Source: Pleurotus djamor (taxonomy: Eukaryota > Basidiomycota > Agaricomycetes > Agaricales > Pleurotaceae). From it: DNA of 64,000 nucleotides. The stretch spans positions 1-64,000 of the forward strand of contig JAPEVF010000158.1 in the NCBI GenBank assembly GCA_029747585.1, written 5' to 3'. Position numbers and translations under genes: made by a program. Below the pieces are notes generated by a model. It was given only the letters and a program-made list of their open reading frames with translations, was not told the DNA's origin and did no database searches. Below, piece by piece: positions 56,810 to 64,000 of this stretch; the stretch's first letter is position 1; the number at the start of each line of letters is the position of its first letter.

Positions 56810-57834
56810 TGAGGCGGATAAAGGTTAATGCTGGGCTTCGATTCATCGTAGACGAAAAGTCTTTATACTGACGAATAAGATCGGCATTGTGAGCCCTTAA
56901 TTGAGAAAATACCCTCAAACGTAAGACAGAGTCCTGGGCGGACTGGACGTAAAGCGGTGAATGACACCAGAAACATAATGGAACTTCCATGATAGAAGGT
57001 CTCTAGCAACTTGAGTACATCGGCAAATTCAGACGAGATAACCAGACAGTCCCGAAAGAGCAAAAGAGGGCACAAGGAACAATGAGGTCGGTCGATCATG
57101 CTGATGCGCTGGGTTGAATGGTCGACGTTCAGCTGTAGTGGTCATGAGATCTCCGCTAAGCGAGGATTTGCTTGCAAAACCAAGCTCACTGATTCGTCGA
57201 TCGTCCTGGTTAATCGATGATTAGGTCCCTGCGCGCAGTGCTCCCTCGGTGATGGCCTTGGGAGATATAGGAACATAACGTCCGTAGGAGCGTCGCAACT
57301 TGTGAATTCCCGTGTACAAAACGATGCAAACAAATGAAACGGGCGACTAGATCCAAGTCCCAGCATATCTAGTGAGCAGATAGTCCCGTCGTCGATGTGC
57401 CGTTACAGTCGGAAGCAGAGAAAGTAAATTGCAAGGTGGCCAGGGCCAAGTCCATTCGAAAGGAAACAACGCAAATGAAGGACATAGTCGAAGAGAGATG
57501 CACAAGTCCATGCTAAAACAGGACCGTAAACTGTGTTGTTACGTAGGATTCGAGGTCGCAAGGTCGTCGAAAGCGGGTAGGTTCGCTATAGCACCAGCTT
57601 CTATGACGAGATGATGGTGACCGGTGACAACTCTCTAAGACTCTCGAACTTGAGCTTGAGCTTGAGGATTGGCAGTGACAATTTGACAATTTGCTGCCAG
57701 TGGCCTTAGTGGCGCGCGATCAGGTGACCCCGTAGATTAGATCACGCCCGAATATTCACACGGGGGGCATGTCGCATATTGACTGTGGTCCATGTCATTG
57801 TCGTGGTCGAACTTGATCTCATTCCTCCACAACG
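56810..57834. other. Intergenic between LOX6 and the SNM1-like gene
   Basis: It holds the divergent promoters of LOX6 and the nuclease gene. A minus-strand GCGGAGATCTCATG near 57142 resembles, imperfectly, the 15-mer of LOX4 and LOX5. No gene is seen. Confidence 0.45.
56861..56867 (-). promoter_or_regulatory. TATA box of LOX6
   Basis: TATAAAG on the minus strand, about 52 bp before the ATG at 56809. Confidence 0.55.
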
Positions 57835-60800
57835 ATGCCTCCGGGGACACCATTCGAATCCCTCATACCACCATACAGCAACATTCGTGTCGACCTCTTC
57901 ACGACCTGCGCCCCCTCACCCTCCCTTCACCTCCTCACGCATACGCACTCAGACCACGTTCTTGGTCTCTCGGCGAAATCGTTCGCTCACAGAGTTATAT
58001 GCTCGCATGATGCGAGACAAATGCTGTTGAGGCATGAAGTCTTCAAGGAACGGGCGTTCTATGATGGTGTTCCTCAACGGGACGAAGGGGACGATGATGA
58101 GGGGTCTACTGGTTTCAAGTACCGAGCGGAACGCGTTAGGACATTCAAGCACCTCAAGGTGTCTCCCATGAAGACTGTAGATGGCTCGGTTGACTACTCC
58201 TGCTCTCGGGACTTGCTGGTGCGTACCTAGTCCGAATGCCTGGATTCCTCGCTCACTGAGTTTTCGTGACTAGGAAGCCATACCACTGAATACCCCAACC
58301 GAGGTCGCTCTCGACGCGAAGGAAACCGTAACATTGACGCTTATTGACGCCAATCATTGTCCCGGAGCAGTAATGTGAGTTCCACCGCTTATACCGGGAA
58401 GCAGACCATTCAAGGCCCGAACCTTTCGTTGTTACCATCTCCAGGTTCCTCATCGAAGGCCCTCGGGGTGCTGTCCTTCATACCGGAGATTTCCGTGCTG
58501 AACCCAGCTTCCTCAAAGCAGTTACTCGGAATCCCTTTTTGTCTCCCTACGTCGCTTCCAATAACTCCCCGAAGACTTTAGACGCCATTTTTCTGGATAC
58601 CGCAGGCTTATTATCCGAAATCCATGTGCCCACAAAGGTCGTAGAGTCCCCATTGCTCCGTGACGCTGTGTTTTCCGGCTTCAATGTATTAATTCCTTTG
58701 CACCGAATGTAGAAAGCCGCCACCGCGGGGTTGATCTCTCTTATCGGTCTTTACCCACCTCAAACACGGTTTTTCATCAACGCTTGGACGTGGGGGTATG
58801 AAGATATCCTTATCGCTATAGCAGATGCCTTTGACGTTGATGTGCGTTCTTCTTTCTATCACTCATCAATCGCTTCCCCTCTTCTGCAATATAGGCTTAT
58901 TCAATGTCTGTAGATCCATGTGGATAGATACAAGTACTCGATCTATACCCACCTATCCGATTCGACGCTTGCTTCCGTTGTCACTCGAGATTCCTCGGCT
59001 ACGCGGTTCCATGCCTGTGAGAGGTTTGACCGATGTGCAGAGGTCAGTGAGTCGAGAAACAAGGTCGCTGGGTACAAAGATGGGCTTGTTGTATACATCA
59101 ACCCGGTATCGATGGATAAAACAGCCTGGGCGCAGTATCAGGCCGAGACGACGAGGAAAATTGCTCAAGGCGATCAAGTAGACTGTTTGGTGAGTTTCTC
59201 TGCCTCATTGGGTTGCACAATCCCCGATTCTAACCTCCGGTAATAGCTCGTACCACTTTCCCGGCATTCACCCCTCCCGGAGCTCCAATCGTTCGTGCGT
59301 CTATTGAAGCCTCGTCGCGTCCATCCAAACACGCTCGACCCCAGTCTATGCAACTTGGACTGGATGGCTATGAAACGAATGTTTGAGGGTTGTTTATCGG
59401 TTAGTGGGAAAGATGGTGTGCCTTGTCCAAAGCTGGATCGAAATGACGTGATGGGCGTTCTTCGCGGTGAGGGAGCCGGGAAAGGCAAGGGTGATGCCGC
59501 TTTGGATAATCTGCTAGGTGGCGGAGTTGAAAGTGTTGTCAGACGATGGGCCGAAGGAGGGAAGGACTCGGACGGGGACCGCGGTGGTGGTGGGGTTGGT
59601 ACTGGCCGAATGAAGAGGAAGATGGACGTTGTGAGGAAGTTTATAGACGAGGACGAGCTACGTCGATGGATTGTCGAGGACAAAGCAAATGAACGTGTCG
59701 AAGGATCTGGTCCGCGGAAACCACTCTCCCAAACTACGAAGCGACCAGGCTTCGTCTCGGAGAGGAAGGAGGTTGTGCTGCATCAAGGAGTTCAGAGAGA
59801 GGTGATTGTTATCGATAGTGACGACGACGACGACGACGCGATACCATCGAGTCCTCCAAGGCTACGATCGCCACCAGTCATTCCCACCAACGCTTCTAAC
59901 GCCATTGCTTCTTCCTCCAAAATGATCTACCCTTCCATCCCTCGGAATCATGCTCGACATTCTAGTGAGGTAGACGAGGAGGACTACGAAACCCAACGAT
60001 CCCATGACGATGACGACCGTGATCGGACTGCACATATCTTATTTGGTCCACTTGCTGGGATTGAGCCCGCTAGCAGTGCCCCGACGACACCAAGAGCCAC
60101 TCCTAATCGGCACATTAACTTAGATGACTCAAGCACAAGACATGGTCATTTATTGACGCCGCAGACATCACCTCGACTTGCCCGCACAAGGAAACAAAGT
60201 ACAAGTACAAAGGGCAAATCAAAGGCGCGACTGAGCTCGCCGCCACTGCTTATACTTGATTCGTCCCCAAGATTACAACCACCTGCTCGCTCGTCTCCCC
60301 TGCTCTCACCGTATCCGATTAGCTCTAATACCCGCCACCGACCCGAGACCAACCCAGACGTTCTGATGGACATTGATGTGAATACATTCAGCTCGGGCGA
60401 CACCGAAAACCTTCACGGCTACGCCAGTGGCGGCAGTGGAGACGCTAGCGGGAAGAAGTCTGTCCATGAGAGCTCCTTGCTTGTCGGACATGCGAAGCGA
60501 GCCCGTTCCCCGCTCCAGGATGACCTGGTGCAAGAGGCATGTGCAGAGATGCCACTGCCTCCGGCGAAGAAACGTCGCAAATCCACCCAGTCCAAGTCAG
60601 ACTCAGCCCGGCGTTGGGAAATAGCCACTTCTCTGGCACGTGCCTTCGACAGCAGTGGGTTGGTGCTTCCTTCGTTTCAGGAGAAGATGCGCAGACGCGC
60701 GGCAAGGGACACGAAGCGCACGTTAAGGGCAGAGTACAAACAAGGCGTACATGAAGCTTTGGAGAGTGTTTATGTTGGTGACAGCCAGGTGGCACAGAAT

Positions 60801-60908
60801 GGGTACGAGGAGGAGCGTGAGGAGAGAGTTCGAGCGTTGACTGAGCAGGTGAAGAAGAGTGCTGAGAAGGGCGAGAGGATCAGGTTGCCGCGATTGGGAC
60901 GTTTGTGA
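57835..60908 (+). CDS. SNM1/Artemis-type metallo-beta-lactamase DNA-repair nuclease
   Basis: Nuclear exo/endonuclease of the beta-CASP family (Pso2/Snm1/Artemis), acting in cross-link or double-strand-break repair. Six exons (57835-58218, 58274-58374, 58445-58637, 58713-58841, 58914-59189, 59247-60908) give 914 aa in one frame. Metal-binding HTHSDH is at residues 36-41, DANHCPGAVM at about 153-162 and HTGDFR at 174-179. The DRMBL-like end is LVPLSRHSPLPELQSFV followed by RRVHPNTLDPSL. The remaining roughly 500 residues are mostly disordered, with a VIVID plus poly-Asp patch resembling a SUMO-interaction motif and a Lys/Arg-rich end. The very early HxHxDH and long tail fit Artemis-like more than Pso2-like proteins, but this is not settled. 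Confidence 0.85.
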
Positions 60909-61368
60909 CATGTCGTCATGCCAGCATGCTGGAGTGAGCGCATGGATATGGTTAGATGTAGGCGAATAGAGTTTCGGCGGTTGTGTTCTCGCGAGTCGCG
61001 GAGATCGAAATCGTTGAGGGCGAAGATCTTGGAGGTAAAGTGACAAGTGCCCAGTGGCTGAGAAGGCGGCATGTTGTGATCTGTTTTTATTTCCAGCTCA
61101 CGCACCGTCTATTCGAACTTTCTTTCCCTTCCCCTCTTCTTCTCCTACCACCACCATCTTCTTCCCCTTCCTTTACCTATTCCGCGGTCCACTCGACCCT
61201 CCGCTCGCCGTCCTCGACGGTCCCCACGCTCATTCCCAGCCTTCCTTTACATATCACGCGGTACGCTCTCCCACACGTTGAGCATAAGCATAATCATAAT
61301 TATCGTCTAGAACATCTAGTGTATATCCTGGGGGCTCTGGGGGTCTGCCTCGTTGCAAGCCTCTTACC
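60909..61368. other. Intergenic with CT-rich leader
   Basis: It lies between two plus-strand genes. A CT-rich block at about 61120-61210 probably belongs to the promoter or leader of the next gene. No gene is seen. Confidence 0.45.
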
Positions 61369-64000
61369 ATGTCTTCCTCGCCATTCAATAGCCCTTCACC
61401 TCCAAGATCTTGTCTCCCAATATCAAGGGCTCGGACGTCACCGAGAAAGGCGTATCCACGACCACCGACCCCGCCGCCTGTTCGAGCACTCCAACAAGGA
61501 CCAACCGTGTCTCCAAAACTATCGCCATTGCGTAGACCACGTCCTCGAGTCCCATGCCCAACCCTCATACCCTTGCCATCGAGTCCCCGCAAACTCAGAG
61601 TCAACGTCAAACTTGATCAGGAACTCACACTATCGAAACCATTGCCTCCCAAAGTCGCGCTCAAGCCGGTTGTTGAAGACGCGATGCCAGTAAGCAAGAA
61701 GGTTGACGAAGAAGAAGACATGTCTCAGCCAAGTACCCCGACTTCGCCACCCCTCCTCACCCCTCCCTTCTCGACCTTCAAATTCTCCTCGCCATTGATA
61801 GCTGTCCAGGATTCCCCGCCATCATCCTTCCGTCGAATTCACAACACCTCCTTCACCAGCACCATCAATGATGTCACCACTAGAGTTGAAGGATCACCAA
61901 GCGCATCACCGCCAACCATACGCAGAGCCAAGTCGGACGCGTATGCCGTAAAGCGGGTTTCCAGAGTGGGGTTGCCAATGTTGAATTTGAATTTGGATAA
62001 TTATAGGTGGGATATTGGCGATGTCGATGTGACACATCCAGTTTCTCCTACCAGCCCCGCTTCTACCAATGGTCCAAGCCCACCCATCACGCCCACGAAG
62101 CCGAAGAAGGATACGAGCGGATACGAGGACCGAAAGCCAGGGACCGCGATGGGACTAGGGGTTGCAAGGGATGACCTCAGAGGCGATAAGGATTCTGCAT
62201 ATGCAATACCGACCGCGCCCGTACCTGAATTAGCCGTGCAGTCACAGGTGTCCGACCCATCAACAGATATGCCGCCAGTTACGCTGCCGCCCATCCCAAG
62301 TCGCGCTGCCAGGGAGATAAAACACCGCCCTCGTGTATCCTTGTCCGCTCCCTCTTCACCCCAACGGTCGTCCCCGCAAACAAACACAAGAATGAAACTG
62401 CTTTCTCCGGCCAAGTTGAATCTTCGGGTCTCTTGTGGTTCCTTGCGTGTTAAAGGGGTTGAGGACTTGAAAGCGGATAGGACGGAAGCGGTAGATGCGC
62501 AAGGTATGACGCAAGGTCGATACCTCTCGTTATAAACTCTAACTCTTTCATTGCGACCTTCAGATAACTCATCGACCATGACGACGGCATCGACGCTATC
62601 GCCTATATCTCCACCACCTTCGACGATATCTTCGACGTTCGAATCGCTTTTCGGCACCTCGCAATCTACGCTTGACTTGGAGCTCGGTAGCACGCTTTCT
62701 CCTCCTATCCACCCACCATCTTCCAAGCAGGAAGCACTCCTCGGGTTGGGCGGTAGAAGAGGCGGCATACAGTCGATGAAGTCGGCCACCTGTTCATGGC
62801 TTCCCCTTCCCACTCCACCTGCGATAGGAGTATATAGCGACGACAAAGAAGCTCCTCAAGGCAAAGGGACGAGGAGGTTTACTGCCGGAGATGCTGGAAG
62901 ATTTGGTGCAGGAGGGTTGGCTTTTCCTTATGGCGTTCCCATTACTCCCATCGTGCGACAGGAGCTAGCGACTGTTGATTCCCCTTCCCAGTCATTCCTG
63001 AACCCGAAGCCATCCGCTGCGTCGTTCAACACTCTACAAAGTGCTGTCACAACAGCTACTGCCGTCTCGACGACCACCAGGAGCAACAACTCGATCCATA
63101 GCAGCGATGCCGCGACCAATGATCCCATCGAGCCTCTGTCCAACTCCGGTAGTGCCACTGGCGTGAAAAAGTTCGGCCTGAACGCTTTGAACGCGTTGAG
63201 CAGCCCGCTAAAGATTCGCCGAAGCTCAGGGTGGTTGGGAAGTTTGGGTCTGGGAGGTGGGACGAGAAGTCGTGCAAAGAAAGGTCGTAGTGTTGGGTCG
63301 CAGGAGAAGGCAGATCAAGCCAGGAATATTTTCGATCTCGTCGAAGAAGAGATTGAGGCGGCCGGACGACTCTCCGCTGAGGCTGCTCGGAATCGCGACG
63401 CTGAACAACACGGAGACGAGCTTGAGAAGACGAAACGCTTGACGATATACGACCAACGTCGCCGCCGGCGAAGTCGCAATCGTCCTTCCCCCGTACCTAT
63501 CCCTGGTGATGCGGGTGATGACATGGCTGAAACGTCGAGTTTCAATGGGCTTGGTGGGACGAGTGAAGATTTTACTTCGTTGAAAGACCCTTTTGCACCG
63601 CCTCCACCACAGCGGCTTGGGCTACCCATCAGACAACTCCCTCCACGCGACGGTGCTCGAGTTGGGTCTACGAAATGGGCAACACCGTACGAAGAAAATG
63701 CAGACGCGTATATCTTCAGGGATTCGGTCGTCGCTGCTGGGAGAAGAAGGACTTGGGAGGTCGATGAAGGAGTTCCTAGTATTCACGGTTCAGAAGTTAA
63801 TCACTCCCCTTGGGTCGATCCTAGTCTAGGACTTCCTTCATCTTGCCCATCTTCGTCTTCCCGATTCCAACAGGTTCCACCCACACCTCCGAGGCCACTC
63901 GCCAATCCGACTAGTCTCCCCCCAGCCAACCCTGAAGCTAACGGCAATGGTGGAATGAGCCTAAGGATATGGGGATNGGGGGGAGATTCCTATCCCTATC
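61369..64000 (+). CDS. Ser/Pro-rich protein of unknown function (3' end outside the window)
   Basis: Exon 1 is 61369-62503, a phase-1 intron lies at 62504-62563, and exon 2 runs open from 62564 to the window edge. The start context is ACCATGTCTTCC. The protein is low-complexity, rich in Ser, Pro and Thr. Islands include KLRVNVKLDQEL, RRAKSDAYAVKRVSRVGLPM and a helical Glu/Arg-rich stretch (about 63310-63470: RNIFDLVEEEIEAAGRLSAE, then basic RRRRRSRNR). No family is recognised; similar unannotated proteins are common in basidiomycetes. An N at 63977 beside a G-run may shift the last codons. Confidence 0.65.

Noticed and set aside
1..64000. CRISPR arrays, bacterial operons or prophage
   Set aside because: Spliceosomal introns throughout and eukaryotic gene families; no repeat-spacer pattern seen.

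Overview
The window looks like nuclear DNA of a mushroom-forming basidiomycete (Agaricomycetes). Genes are densely interrupted by short GT-AG introns of about 50-70 nt, and there are hAT-type DNA transposons with 8-bp target duplications. It also carries lineage-typical families: a DUF6593-like protein, a tandem array of multi-pass membrane proteins, plant-like lipoxygenases, an F-box protein and a copia-type gag. No species is claimed. Most isolated N characters sit at homopolymer edges, which suggests an assembly with homopolymer errors.

Region 1 (1-14.8 kb) is transposon-rich. A beta-lactamase-family serine hydrolase gene (1403-14730) is broken by a 7.3-kb insertion, which itself hosts a complete-looking hAT element (4707-9034, TSD GTGGATAT). 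A second hAT element (10633-14279, TSD ATACCTTT) sits inside a downstream exon. The end of another copy of the second family lies at 1-365 in the opposite orientation. The 7.3-kb insertion also holds about five degenerate repeats of roughly 300 bp, each ending in a donor-like splice site.

Region 2 (15-29 kb) holds housekeeping genes: a Ctr copper transporter, proteasome subunit alpha-4, gluconokinase, a DUF6593-like protein, a CHZ-type histone chaperone and a HAC1/XBP1-class bZIP factor. The bZIP open frame can be restored only by removing a 38-nt segment flanked by Ire1-like hairpins, as expected for the unfolded protein response switch. Two long gene-poor stretches (22.0-26.1 and 27.6-29.2 kb) lie around it.

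Region 3 (29.2-36.3 kb) is a head-to-tail array of four paralogous multi-pass membrane protein genes with a shared TATAAGTG-type promoter. Two of the four are decaying.

Region 4 (36.4-56.8 kb) is the most striking part: six full-length lipoxygenase genes plus one or two relics, with an F-box gene and an orphan copia gag between them. All six share one phase-2 intron position and the iron-ligand histidines and asparagine. One (39618-41650) has lost the C-terminal isoleucine. The two forward-strand copies share a 15-bp promoter motif and a GCTATAAAGGC box.

Region 5 (57.8-64 kb) holds an SNM1/Artemis-type DNA-repair nuclease gene and the 5' part of a Ser/Pro-rich protein gene that runs off the window.
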